From an uncultured Treponema sp. (GTDB lineage: Bacteria > Spirochaetota > Spirochaetia > Treponematales > Treponemataceae), in the NCBI GenBank assembly GCA_946615905.1, contig CAMOIE010000006.1:83237-147236 (forward strand): a stretch of 64,000 nucleotides of DNA, in the 5' to 3' direction. A program made the position numbers and the translations under genes. Below, piece after piece: positions 42,884 through 51,900 of this stretch (position 1 is the first letter of the stretch; every line of letters begins with the position of its first letter). Below the pieces are notes generated by a model, which saw only the letters and a list, made by a program, of their open reading frames with translations, ran no database searches and was not told the origin of the DNA.

Positions 42884-43924
42884 TCAGTGAATCAGCATTG
42901 CGTCGCCGTAGGAGAAAAAGCGGTATTTTTCTTCTACGGCTTTTTTGTAGGCGGCAAGAATATTCTCACGGCCTGCAAAGGCTGAGACCAGCATAATCAG
43001 AGTGGATTCCGGCGTATGGAAATTCGTGAACATCTGGTCGACAACTTTGAATTTGTAGCCTGGGTACATAAAGATGTGGGTCTTTCCTGTCCCCCCCCGA
43101 ACGATTCCATTCTCATCGGAGGCTGACTCAAGTGTGCGGACAGAGGTCGTTCCAACGGCAAGGATTTTCCTTCCCTCTTTTTTTGCCTTGTTGATTTTCT
43201 CGGCGACATCGTAAGGGACAGTGTAGACTTCCTCGTGCATTTTGTGGTCCTCTATGTTCTCAGCCCGGACAGGCAAAAAAGTTCCAAGGCCGACATGCAA
43301 TGTAAGCCACTCAAGCTCTATTCCCTTGTCTCGCAGCCGCTGCAACATGGGTTCTGTGAAATGCAGGCCGGCTGTCGGGCAGGCGGAAGAGCCAGTCTCC
43401 TTTGCGTAGACAGTCTGGTATCGCTCGGAGTCAGTGTCATCGTCCTCGCGGCTGATGTAAGGAGGAAGGGGGATGTGGCCGTTACGGAGGAACCAGTCCT
43501 CGTCAAGGCGGAAGTCAAATTTTATCTCGCGGAACTCGGTTCCAATATCTTCCGCGTTCTCTTGAATTATTCCGACAGAGCCGTCTGTAAAAGTGTATTC
43601 TCCACCAGCCTTGACTTTTTTGGCCCCCTTGACCATCGTGTGCCAGGTGTCGCCGTCAGGAGTCGTCTGGTTCAAAAACATGAACTCCTGCTCGCGGCCG
43701 GAAGATTTTTTAATTCCGTAGCAGCGCGACCTGCGGACTTTTGAGTTGTTGAAAATCATAAGGGTGCCAGGCTCTATCAAATCTGGCAGGTCGGCCATTT
43801 TTCTGTGCGTAACCTGACCTGAAAAACGGCCAAGCTCCATAAGTTTATCTTCTCCGCGCACACCGGAGGGCTTTTGGGCAATCAGTTCTTCGGGCAAATC
43901 AAAATAAAAATCAGAAGTTTTCAT
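42884..43924 (-). CDS. queA: tRNA queuosine synthesis ribosyltransferase-isomerase QueA
   Basis: 346 residues from the ATG at 43924, the usual MKTSDFxFDLPEELIAQKP start; the upstream in-frame ATGs overlap the -10 box. Further QueA motifs: MIFNNSKVRRSR, SSACPTAGLHFT, LHVGLGTFLPV. It transfers the ribosyl part of SAM to preQ1 at tRNA wobble position 34. No Shine-Dalgarno; TATGAT lies 7 bases before the ATG. The start end abuts a repeat block. Confidence 0.94.
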   Translation of the reverse strand: MKTSDFYFDLPEELIAQKPSGVRGEDKLMELGRFSGQVTHRKMADLPDLIEPGTLMIFNNSKVRRSRCYGIKKSSGREQEFMFLNQTTPDGDTWHTMVKGAKKVKAGGEYTFTDGSVGIIQENAEDIGTEFREIKFDFRLDEDWFLRNGHIPLPPYISREDDDTDSERYQTVYAKETGSSACPTAGLHFTEPMLQRLRDKGIELEWLTLHVGLGTFLPVRAENIEDHKMHEEVYTVPYDVAEKINKAKKEGRKILAVGTTSVRTLESASDENGIVRGGTGKTHIFMYPGYKFKVVDQMFTNFHTPESTLIMLVSAFAGRENILAAYKKAVEEKYRFFSYGDAMLIH

Positions 43925-43931
43925 AGGCGAC

Positions 43932-43960
43932 ATCATAACGAATTGCGGGAAAAATGAAAA
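43932..43960 (-). promoter_or_regulatory. Putative promoter of queA
   Basis: Reverse strand TTTTCA (43955-43960), 17 bases, TATGAT (43932-43937), 7 bases to ATG. Confidence 0.45.
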
Positions 43961-43967
43961 TTACAAG

Positions 43968-44098
43968 CCCTTCCGCTGAGGCAAACAAGCATAAAGATGA
44001 AGGAAAATTGTGCCACGGGGACGGAGGGCTGCGTAGCAGTTGCGAAGCAATGAGGGCACCGAAACCCGTAGTACACGCTTGCAAATGGCCCTCGCACA
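43968..44098. repeat. GC-rich repeat block (copy 6, reverse orientation)
   Basis: Shares the 18-base module GGTTTCGGTGCCCTCATT with copy 5 (here 44049-44066, reverse strand). No hairpin with the TCGACAAGCTC loop is visible in this copy. AT-rich promoter sequence for the next gene follows. Confidence 0.6.
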
Positions 44099-44188
44099 AA
44101 AAAAAGAAATATTTATTTTACTAAAAAAACTTTTTACCGTATAATCGTAATATAACAATTATTTTATTTTTGGAAGAGGGGGATAATC

Positions 44189-45757
44189 ATGAGAAAGAAA
44201 ACAGACAGTCTCATTTTCAAATTCGCAATTGTTTTCGCAGTCTTCACGGTTGTGACTCTCGCACTGACGGGCGTGACTACCTACGTGAACCAAAAATCTT
44301 CCTATCAAAAGCAGTGCAAGGAAAATATCGGGAATATCTGCTCATACCTCGAAAGCTTGATTCAGTCGGACGCTGAGAATTTCGCGACCCTACAGAACTG
44401 GTGGGTAAAAAATCAGGGGGCAGTTTTGATTCCCCTAGACTTTGACGGAGACTGGCGGCCCGCGAAAAAGGATTTTGACCGCCTCTTTGCAAAAAAATAT
44501 CCGGGAAAGGCTCTCGGAGTCGACATTGATTTTTTGTCGCTCGACTTCGACTGTCAAAAAGCGTGGGCAAAATGGCAGTTTGAATATTGGCTCAATGTCT
44601 TTGAGTCCGCACGACCGGCATTCGGAGTTTTCTATACTTATTATATGGTTCCTCGTGGCAAAGACCACCACATCTACTGGATGATTGACGCGGTGCGGGA
44701 ACCTTACGAAAATCCTACGGCAGAAACAGAGGGCATGATTGACCTCTTGGACGACTACTTTGAGGAAACCATCGATGACTATCCGAAGGCCAAGCGGGCA
44801 TGGGAGACCGGCGAGAGAACAACCGACTATGACGAATACGACAACGAATATGGAAAGACCTACGCTTACGTGATGCCCCTTGTAATCAACAGGAAGACTT
44901 ACGGAATAATCGGCGTGGACATTCTCGTTGACAAGTTTCTAGCCGAAATCCGCCGACAGACCTTAATGCAGATGGCGCAGCTGGGAAGCATTTTTTTGGT
45001 CGCGGTATTGCTCACGCTGATTTTTATCTACCGCCGCTACATCTCAAAGCTCGTACATTTGCAAAAACAGGTCCGCGAATACACGACTGCAAAAGATGCT
45101 GGAGTTGTGCAGACAATCGAACATGATTCTCGCGGCCATGACGAAATCGCGGTTCTCTCAACGCAGGTGGCGGCCATGATTATGGAGCTTGAGAACTACA
45201 TCAAAAACCTGATTGCAACGACAAAGGAACTTACCGACACAAAAGCCCTCGCCCGCGAGATGAACGAGCTTGCGGTAAAGGACGCGCTCACCGGAATCCG
45301 AAACAAGACCGCCTACGACCGGGAAGTGAGCAAACTGACTTGGCAGATTGCCGAGGGGCTTACGGACTTCGGAATCGCTGTGATTGACCTTAACTATTTA
45401 AAGAGGGTGAACGACACTTACGGACATGAGCAGGGCAACGAGGTTATAAAACGGCTTTGCAAGATAGTCTGCACGGTGTTCGACCATTCTCCGGTTTTCA
45501 GGATCGGCGGCGATGAGTTCGCAATCATTCTTAAAGGACACGATTTGGATTACATCAAGGAACTTGAGGCGTCATTCTTTACGACTTTGGACAAGACCGG
45601 CCGGGAGGAAGGGGCGGAACCTTGGGAGAAAATTTCTGCCGCAATCGGAATCGCAATATTCGAGCCGGGACGCGATGAAACAGTTGATAACGTATTCAAG
45701 CGGGCGGACAAGGCCATGTACGCAAACAAAAAAGCAATGAAGGCCACCCGCGACTAG
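44189..45757 (+). CDS. Membrane diguanylate cyclase (GGDEF)
   Basis: 522 residues. A first membrane helix (~10-32), a periplasmic sensor of ~230 residues rich in aromatic and acidic residues (Cache-like by layout), a second helix (~265-285), HAMP-like/coiled-coil segment, and a GGDEF domain with DALTGIRNKTAYD and RIGGDEFAIIL. The active-site motif is intact; the RxxD inhibitory site is not seen (VFDHSPVF stands there), so product inhibition may be absent. Makes cyclic di-GMP. GAGGGGG precedes the ATG. Confidence 0.92.
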   Translation: MRKKTDSLIFKFAIVFAVFTVVTLALTGVTTYVNQKSSYQKQCKENIGNICSYLESLIQSDAENFATLQNWWVKNQGAVLIPLDFDGDWRPAKKDFDRLFAKKYPGKALGVDIDFLSLDFDCQKAWAKWQFEYWLNVFESARPAFGVFYTYYMVPRGKDHHIYWMIDAVREPYENPTAETEGMIDLLDDYFEETIDDYPKAKRAWETGERTTDYDEYDNEYGKTYAYVMPLVINRKTYGIIGVDILVDKFLAEIRRQTLMQMAQLGSIFLVAVLLTLIFIYRRYISKLVHLQKQVREYTTAKDAGVVQTIEHDSRGHDEIAVLSTQVAAMIMELENYIKNLIATTKELTDTKALAREMNELAVKDALTGIRNKTAYDREVSKLTWQIAEGLTDFGIAVIDLNYLKRVNDTYGHEQGNEVIKRLCKIVCTVFDHSPVFRIGGDEFAIILKGHDLDYIKELEASFFTTLDKTGREEGAEPWEKISAAIGIAIFEPGRDETVDNVFKRADKAMYANKKAMKATRD

Positions 45758-45781
45758 GGAAATAGCAAGAGTTTTTAAATA

Positions 45782-45818
45782 AAAAAAGCCGCCCTCCAAA
45801 TCTGAGCGCGGCTTTTTT
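45782..45818. terminator. Bidirectional terminator
   Basis: AAAAAAGCCGC (45782-45792), 15-base loop, GCGGCTTTTTT (45808-45818). Serves the convergent cyclase and GH105 genes. Confidence 0.88.
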
Positions 45819-45832
45819 GTGATTATTTAAAT

Positions 45833-47053
45833 CTACTGCTTAAGCAGCTTGTACTCGTTGTATGCGAGGATGAAAGGGCCGACCCCCTTGGCATCGTCTT
45901 TTACGACAGGCTCGCTCATATAATACTCGTAGCTTCCGTCGCGGCGGGGGTTATTCTCAGGGCCGAGACCGGCCACAAGGCAGATTCCGCCAAGACTCAG
46001 GCGGCCATTGTCGTCAGAAAGATACTTATTTGAGATTCCCTCAAAGGCCTTGACTCCAGCCTCCTGAAATTTCTTGTTCTCAAGGATTCCGGTTCTGACA
46101 CCCTTCAAAAGGGCATAAGCAAAAATGGAGGAGCCTGAAGTCTCAAGATAATTCTTTTCCTTTCCGCCCATGTTGGGAACCTGCCACCACATTCCGCTCT
46201 CGTCCTGGAAATTCAGCATCGAATCGCAGAGTTCCACAAAGATTTTCTGCAATTTCTTCCAGTTGTCAGAGCCGCGGTCTGGAGCCTTGTTCAGCGTGTC
46301 GAGCAGGGCCATTGAGTACCAGCCGATTGACCTGAGCCAGAAATTCTTGCTCAAGCCGGTCGTCTTGTCAGCCCAGAAGCTTTCGCGTGAAGAGTCGTAG
46401 CCGTGGAAGTAAAGGCCAGTCTCCTTGTCGCGGAGAATTTCGTAGATGTTGAAAAACTGCTTGTAAATGTCATCGATATTTTTTGACTTGTTGAAAAGAG
46501 CCTCGTATTCCATGTAGAAAGGAAGGGCCATGTATGTTCCGTCAAGCCAAATCTGGTTGGGGTAGATTTTTTTGTGCCAGAAGTTGCCTTCTTTTGTGCG
46601 GGGCTGGTCTTTAATCTGGGCGTAGATTGTCTCCACTCCCTTGCGGTATTTTTCTTTTTTAGTCAGATTGTAGAGGGTGATCAGGTTTTTGCCGCCGTTA
46701 ACGTTGTCGAGGTTCCAGGCGTCAATCTTGTAGCCGTCAATCGTGCCGTCATCGTGGATGCGGAAATCCTCGTAGTAGTCAGCGAAGTCAAGATATTTCT
46801 TGCCGCCGTGAACCTGGTAGATTTCCAAAAGAGCCATAATCATGCAGCCGTCAATGTAGTCCCAGCCGGACTTGCGGCCTGAGCGGGCGACCTCCATGTT
46901 CCATGCGGGAATTTCCGCCGTGGAATTCTCCAGCAGACCGTCAATGTACTTTTCGATGATGCTTGTGTCCAATTTTTGACTCCTGATTTCAACGTTTGTT
47001 TTGCACCCGGTCAAAGCCGTCAGTGCCGCTAAAAACAAAGCAGATATTTTCAT
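45833..47053 (-). CDS. GH105/GH88-type unsaturated glucuronyl/galacturonyl hydrolase lipoprotein
   Basis: 406 residues. Lipoprotein signal with lipobox LTGC; then an alpha/alpha barrel with IWLDGTYMALPFYMEYE, WDYIDGCMIMALLEIY and WLRSIGWYSMALLDTL, typical of YteR/GH105. Such enzymes remove the unsaturated uronic sugar left by pectate or rhamnogalacturonan lyases. The lipid anchor places it on the cell envelope. No other pectin genes are next to it. It suggests use of plant cell-wall material. Confidence 0.87.
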   Translation of the reverse strand: MKISALFLAALTALTGCKTNVEIRSQKLDTSIIEKYIDGLLENSTAEIPAWNMEVARSGRKSGWDYIDGCMIMALLEIYQVHGGKKYLDFADYYEDFRIHDDGTIDGYKIDAWNLDNVNGGKNLITLYNLTKKEKYRKGVETIYAQIKDQPRTKEGNFWHKKIYPNQIWLDGTYMALPFYMEYEALFNKSKNIDDIYKQFFNIYEILRDKETGLYFHGYDSSRESFWADKTTGLSKNFWLRSIGWYSMALLDTLNKAPDRGSDNWKKLQKIFVELCDSMLNFQDESGMWWQVPNMGGKEKNYLETSGSSIFAYALLKGVRTGILENKKFQEAGVKAFEGISNKYLSDDNGRLSLGGICLVAGLGPENNPRRDGSYEYYMSEPVVKDDAKGVGPFILAYNEYKLLKQ

Positions 47054-47119
47054 TAGATTTGAACATTGTACAAAATTTCAGTAAAATAAGGAATAGCAGA
47101 TGTCGATTGACGCTTATTC

Positions 47120-47262
47120 TGGCTTTTTCGGGCGCAAGTCTGTCTGCAAGCGGCTTTTCGCCCTTCGCTCACGCTCATAGTCGCATGTTTCGACAAGCTC
47201 AACCTGCGACTACTGCCGGGGCTACAATCCGTGCGCACTCTTTCTTTCATCCGCCAGCCCCT
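47120..47262. repeat. GC-rich repeat block with REP-like hairpin (copy 7)
   Basis: Starts TTTTTCGGGCG. Stem TAGTCGCA (47178-47185) and TGCGACTA (47205-47212) around a TTTCGACAAGCTCAA loop; CTACAATCCGTGCGCA (47222-47237) is identical to copy 1. The remaining ~110 bases before argS are AT-rich with a likely promoter but no gene. Confidence 0.7.
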
Positions 47263-47375
47263 CTGCCTAGCGGGAGATTTAAAGAGGAATGAATCTTCTG
47301 CATCCGAGTGGCAAAAAAACTGAAGCAGATATTTTTACATTTTTACATATATAAACATTTACTGGAGAAAAACTT

Positions 47376-49199
47376 ATGGACGTTCGAGAAGAATCAAGAG
47401 AAATCACGGCAAAAGCCTTGGAACTCTATAAAAATCAAAAAGCACTTGAGGGTGAAATCGATGCGGCGAAAATCGCGGTTGAAAACCCGCCTAAGCCGGA
47501 AATGGGAGACTTGGGAATGCCAATGTTCCCGTTCGCAAAAACTTTCCGCGCCGCCCCGCCGATGATTGCCGGCGAGGTCGCAAAAATCATTAACTCAGAC
47601 CCGGAGCTTTCAGCAAAGGCAAAATCAATCGGAGAATTTTTAGCTGTAGGTCCTTACGTGAACGTCAAACTGGACAAGGCCGGAAACGCATCTTCAATCC
47701 TTGAGAAAATCGAAAGTCAGGGTGGAGACTACGGAAAGCTCGACGAAAGCGGCCACCCCTTCTTTGAAGGCCGCCGCGTCATGGTAGAATACTCTTCCCC
47801 GAACACAAATAAGCCCCTTCACTTGGGCCACATGAGAAACGATGCACTCGGTGAGTCAGTTTCCCGCATTTTGAAAAAGGCCGGAGCCGAAGTCTTCCGC
47901 ACGATTATCGTGAACAACCGTGGAATCCACATCTGCAAGTCAATGCTGGCCTACAAGCTCTTCCACGAGGCCAAGGGAGAGACGCCTGAGTCACTGGGAA
48001 TCAAGGGAGACCACTTCGTCGGCCAGTGCTACGTTGAATTCGACAAATACTCAAAGGAGCACCCAGAGGCAGTCCAACAGGCAGAGGAAATGCTTGTCAA
48101 ATGGGAGCAGGGAGACAAGGAAGTCCGCGAGCTTTGGGAAAAAATGAACAAATGGACCCTCGACGGAATCAAAGAAACTTATGAGCGCACCGGCATGGGC
48201 TTTGAAAAATACTACTACGAGAGCGACACCTACCTGCTCGGAAAGGAAGTCATCAAGGACGGACTTGACAAGGGCGTTTTCCACAAGGCCGAGGACGGGT
48301 CTGTCAGAATCGACGTGACCGATGTCGTCGGAAAAGGCAAGGACGAGGAGAGCCACGAGAAAGTTCTTTTGAGAAAGGACGGAACTTCTGTCTATATCAC
48401 TCAGGATTTGGGAACTGCGATTATGCGCCACAAGGACTGGGCATTCAACCAGATGGTCTACGTTGTCGCAAGCGAGCAGAACTACCACTTCAAGATTCTT
48501 TTCCACATCCTCAAAAAACTCGGATTCGACTGGGCGGAAAAACTCTTCCACCTGAGCTACGGTCTTGTTAATTTACCCAACGGACGCATGAAGAGCCGCG
48601 AGGGAACTGTAGTTGACGCTGACGATTTAATTGACTCACTCCACAAGGACGCTCTTGAGGCAATCAAGGAAAAAGGCCGCGAAGGCGAGGTCGGGGACGC
48701 GGATTCCGTGGCAGAAAAAGTCGCTCTGGCAGCCCTCCACTACTACCTCCTCCAGATTTCCCCGGCCAAGGACATGATTTTCAATCCGGCGGAATCCCTG
48801 AGCTTCAACGGAAACACAGGCCCCTACCTTGAGTACATGGGAGCCAGAATCGCATCGATTTTGCGCAAGGCAAAAGAAGAAGGAGTGGAAGCAGCCTCCG
48901 CAAAGGACGCGGCAGCTTTGCTCAAGGCCGATGAGGAATGGGACTTGCTCAAAAAGCTCGGCGACTACCCGGCCACAATCCAGCGGGCGGCGGAAAACCT
49001 CGACTCTTCCGTTGTCACAGCATACCTTTATGACACAGCAAAACTCTTCTCCAAATTCTACCAGAATTGTCCTATACTGAATCTGGCCGCAGAAGACGCT
49101 AAAGTCAAGGCAGCCCGCCTGACTCTGGCAAAAGCGACACATTCAGTCCTGAAAGACGCAATGGAACTTGTCTTAGTGCCGTATTTGGATAGAATGTAA
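47376..49199 (+). CDS. argS: Arginyl-tRNA synthetase
   Basis: 607 residues, class I synthetase. N-terminal Add1-type domain; the HIGH motif is HLGH in SSPNTNKPLHLGHMRND; the KMSKS equivalent is GRMKSREGT; a C-terminal DALR anticodon-binding domain ends the protein. Charges tRNA-Arg. GGAG lies upstream of the ATG. Confidence 0.96.
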   Translation: MDVREESREITAKALELYKNQKALEGEIDAAKIAVENPPKPEMGDLGMPMFPFAKTFRAAPPMIAGEVAKIINSDPELSAKAKSIGEFLAVGPYVNVKLDKAGNASSILEKIESQGGDYGKLDESGHPFFEGRRVMVEYSSPNTNKPLHLGHMRNDALGESVSRILKKAGAEVFRTIIVNNRGIHICKSMLAYKLFHEAKGETPESLGIKGDHFVGQCYVEFDKYSKEHPEAVQQAEEMLVKWEQGDKEVRELWEKMNKWTLDGIKETYERTGMGFEKYYYESDTYLLGKEVIKDGLDKGVFHKAEDGSVRIDVTDVVGKGKDEESHEKVLLRKDGTSVYITQDLGTAIMRHKDWAFNQMVYVVASEQNYHFKILFHILKKLGFDWAEKLFHLSYGLVNLPNGRMKSREGTVVDADDLIDSLHKDALEAIKEKGREGEVGDADSVAEKVALAALHYYLLQISPAKDMIFNPAESLSFNGNTGPYLEYMGARIASILRKAKEEGVEAASAKDAAALLKADEEWDLLKKLGDYPATIQRAAENLDSSVVTAYLYDTAKLFSKFYQNCPILNLAAEDAKVKAARLTLAKATHSVLKDAMELVLVPYLDRM

Positions 49200-49237
49200 G
49201 CAGAGCTTTTTTTTAATCGCTTGCAAGGAGGCCTTGT

Positions 49238-51322
49238 TTGAAACAGATAAATTTTAAAATCACAGATTTAGATGATTTCAGCAAGGCCTTGACTTCCGTA
49301 AGCGCTCTGGACGAATACAAAAGCGCAAGCGACATAATCGCCCTTGCCGTAATCGGAAGCGGTGACGAGGACTTTGCTCGACAAATGATTGGTCTCTGGG
49401 AAGAGAGGGACCTCAAAGGCAAGATGATCGGTTTTACAAGTCCTTCCTGCGTTCTGGACGGCGTAAACCTCAAGCAACAGACAATTCTTTCTTTTTCAAT
49501 CTTCGAATCATCATACGCTGACGTTTATTTTTATGACGGGTCAGCAGGACATTTAAAGGAAGACGCCGATGAATTCTCTCAGGCAATTCAAGAAAGCGAA
49601 TACGTAAAGGGCGTTGAAATCTTCGTCAATTCCGAGGGAAAGTCAGACTCGGAGGAATTTTTCAGCAACGTAAAAATCGACACCAATGAAATCCCTATCA
49701 GCGGTGCTTCAATTGGAAATTTTGACTTAGTAGAAGCCTCCGGGGAGACTTTTCTTTTTGCCCAAGGACAGATTCTTAAGGACGGACTGATTGGAATAAT
49801 CTTCCGTGGAAAGGAGCTTTTCATCCATGCCGAGCGGGAAATGGGTTGGGCACCGATTGGCTCCAAGCACACCGTCACAAAAATGGCAGGACCTAGAACT
49901 GTCGCCGAAATCGATGGAATTCCCGTAAGTGACTTTTACACAAAATATCTCGGTCTTTCGGACGACAAATTCTTCAATGCAAACGCGAAGGATTTTCCAT
50001 GGTTTTTGCGGCGGGAGGGAACAGACCTGCTTTTCAGCCCAACCGGGCGTGACAACGCGAAAAACCTGACCTTTGCCTTCCCGCTTTATGAAGGAGAACA
50101 GTTCAATTTCGCATTTGGAAGCATGAGGCGAATTCTTTCAAACTCAGAGCGGTTTGCCCGCCGCCTTGTCCTCTTTCATCCGCAGGGAATCTACATGACG
50201 GTCAGCCATTACCGCCAGTCCTGCATGGGATTCGACCAGCAGACGGAAACAGACCTTTTCTCCTACCTATGCCCGACCGTCGCCGGCTATGGAACATCCA
50301 GTGAAGTCACATTCAGTGGAGGAAAGACAAACCAGATGAACTGCGCAGTCATCGTTGTCGCAATGCGGGAAGGAAGTCCCGCAAAAGCCAGGGGAACAAG
50401 CGGTTTCAATATTCCCTCATCGCAACGGTCAGGCCCCTCTCCGCTGGTAGACCGCCTATACAACTTTCTAAAAGTCACTACAGAAGAATTCTCAGAGCTT
50501 CGAGAGGCTTCAAGCAAGGCTTCAATCGGAATTCTCTCAAAATCCTACCGGGAGATTTTGCAGCCCCTTGAGTACCTAATTGCGCAAAACCAGAAGATTC
50601 TCTCAAAGTCAGCTGACACAGAAATAACTCAAGCCTCACAAAACATTGCGGAGGCAGGAAGCAAAATTTCATCGATATTGCGGTCTCTTAGCGAACTTAC
50701 AAAAGAAAGTCAAAAGTCAACAGGCAAGACTGACATCAGTCAAAATCCATTTTTGCAGAGCCTCTCAAAAATCAAGGGGCTTTCAGTCACGGCCGGAATC
50801 GCAAACTGCGGAGACGAGGAGGCTTACGCCGACATCATCAAGATTTTTGCCGACAGCCCCGATGACAGCCCTGATGTCCTGCAAGGCTATTTTGACTCAG
50901 AAAACTGGACTGACTACACAGTGAAAGTCCATTCGCTAAAATCTTCCGCCCGTCTGCTCGGAGCGGCAGAACTCTCGGCAGAGGCGGCCTACCTCGAACA
51001 GTGCGGGAACGAGGGCAGGATTGACGAAATTAAAAAGAAAAATCCAGACCTCATGAAAGATTTCCGCGCCATAGTCGATGCGATTTTGGAGGCGGAGGCC
51101 TCGCTAAAACCCAGCCTTTCAGAATCAGAGATAAAATCCGCATGGGACGCAATCGGAGAATTCATAAAAGCAAAGGATTTTGCCGCCGCCAACAACGTCA
51201 TTTCAGACCTCAACGGCTACAAGATTCCGGCAGAAGACAAAAAGCTTTTGACGGAGCTTGTAAAAGAACTTGAGAATAAAAACGAAGAGAGAATAAAGGC
51301 AATTCTTGGAGAAAAAAAATGA
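49238..51322 (+). CDS. FIST sensory protein with C-terminal Hpt domain
   Basis: 694 residues with a TTG start after AAGGAGG (49225-49231). Residues ~35-230 match FIST-N (ALAVIGSG, GKMIGFTSPSCVLDG, ISGASIGNF) and ~235-390 FIST-C (SHYRQSCMGFDQQTE). After a helical linker (~410-520) comes a histidine-phosphotransfer-like helix bundle with KVHSLKSSARLLGAAELS, whose His is the phospho-acceptor position. FIST domains bind small ligands in signalling proteins. It should feed a phosphorelay, but no kinase is adjacent. The YfcE-like gene overlaps its stop (ATGA). Confidence 0.82.
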   Translation: MKQINFKITDLDDFSKALTSVSALDEYKSASDIIALAVIGSGDEDFARQMIGLWEERDLKGKMIGFTSPSCVLDGVNLKQQTILSFSIFESSYADVYFYDGSAGHLKEDADEFSQAIQESEYVKGVEIFVNSEGKSDSEEFFSNVKIDTNEIPISGASIGNFDLVEASGETFLFAQGQILKDGLIGIIFRGKELFIHAEREMGWAPIGSKHTVTKMAGPRTVAEIDGIPVSDFYTKYLGLSDDKFFNANAKDFPWFLRREGTDLLFSPTGRDNAKNLTFAFPLYEGEQFNFAFGSMRRILSNSERFARRLVLFHPQGIYMTVSHYRQSCMGFDQQTETDLFSYLCPTVAGYGTSSEVTFSGGKTNQMNCAVIVVAMREGSPAKARGTSGFNIPSSQRSGPSPLVDRLYNFLKVTTEEFSELREASSKASIGILSKSYREILQPLEYLIAQNQKILSKSADTEITQASQNIAEAGSKISSILRSLSELTKESQKSTGKTDISQNPFLQSLSKIKGLSVTAGIANCGDEEAYADIIKIFADSPDDSPDVLQGYFDSENWTDYTVKVHSLKSSARLLGAAELSAEAAYLEQCGNEGRIDEIKKKNPDLMKDFRAIVDAILEAEASLKPSLSESEIKSAWDAIGEFIKAKDFAAANNVISDLNGYKIPAEDKKLLTELVKELENKNEERIKAILGEKK

Positions 51323-51900
51323 AAATTCTTGTGATTTCTGACATTCACGGCTCTTACCCGGATTTTAAGACTTCAATCGAAAGTTTTTCAGGTGCCCACC
51401 CTGACATCTTCCTTTTGTGCGGGGATTTTTTGAACCACGGGCCGCGCAACAATCTGCCGGAAGGCTACGACACAAAAAAAACAGCCGCCCTGCTGAACGA
51501 ATACAAGTCAAAAATCATCTGCGTACGGGGCAACTGCGATTCAGAAGTTGACCAGATGATGCTGGAATTTCCATGTCTGAACGCCTACACGAATCTCTTT
51601 TTTCCGCAAAAGGACGGTTCCAAGCTCCACGGAAGAATTTTCGTCCACCACGGACACTTGTACTCTCGCGATGACTTGAAAAAACTTCTGCTTCCAGGGA
51701 CGCTCGTGATTTCAGGTCATACACATGTCACAGTTCTCGAAGAAGAGGACGGAATTTTTTACTTCAATCCAGGCTCCATCTCGATTCCCAAATGCGAAGA
51801 CGGAAAAACCTGCGGCCTGATTGAGATTGACTCAGACGGAATCCGCAAAATCAGCCTGAACAAAATCACTGGCGAAGAAATCCGCTCTATTGAATTCTAG
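51319..51900 (+). CDS. YfcE/MJ0936-type metallophosphoesterase
   Basis: 193 residues. Calcineurin-like motifs in order: SDIHGSYPD, LCGDFLNHG, VRGNCDSEVD, VHHGHLY, SGHTHV. Length and pattern match YfcE phosphodiesterases, which cut phosphodiesters with Mn; the cellular substrate is unknown. Its ATG overlaps the FIST-Hpt stop, so it is translated with it, hinting at a nucleotide-signal link (inference). Its last 4 bases overlap the convergent sufS. Confidence 0.88.
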   Translation: MKILVISDIHGSYPDFKTSIESFSGAHPDIFLLCGDFLNHGPRNNLPEGYDTKKTAALLNEYKSKIICVRGNCDSEVDQMMLEFPCLNAYTNLFFPQKDGSKLHGRIFVHHGHLYSRDDLKKLLLPGTLVISGHTHVTVLEEEDGIFYFNPGSISIPKCEDGKTCGLIEIDSDGIRKISLNKITGEEIRSIEF

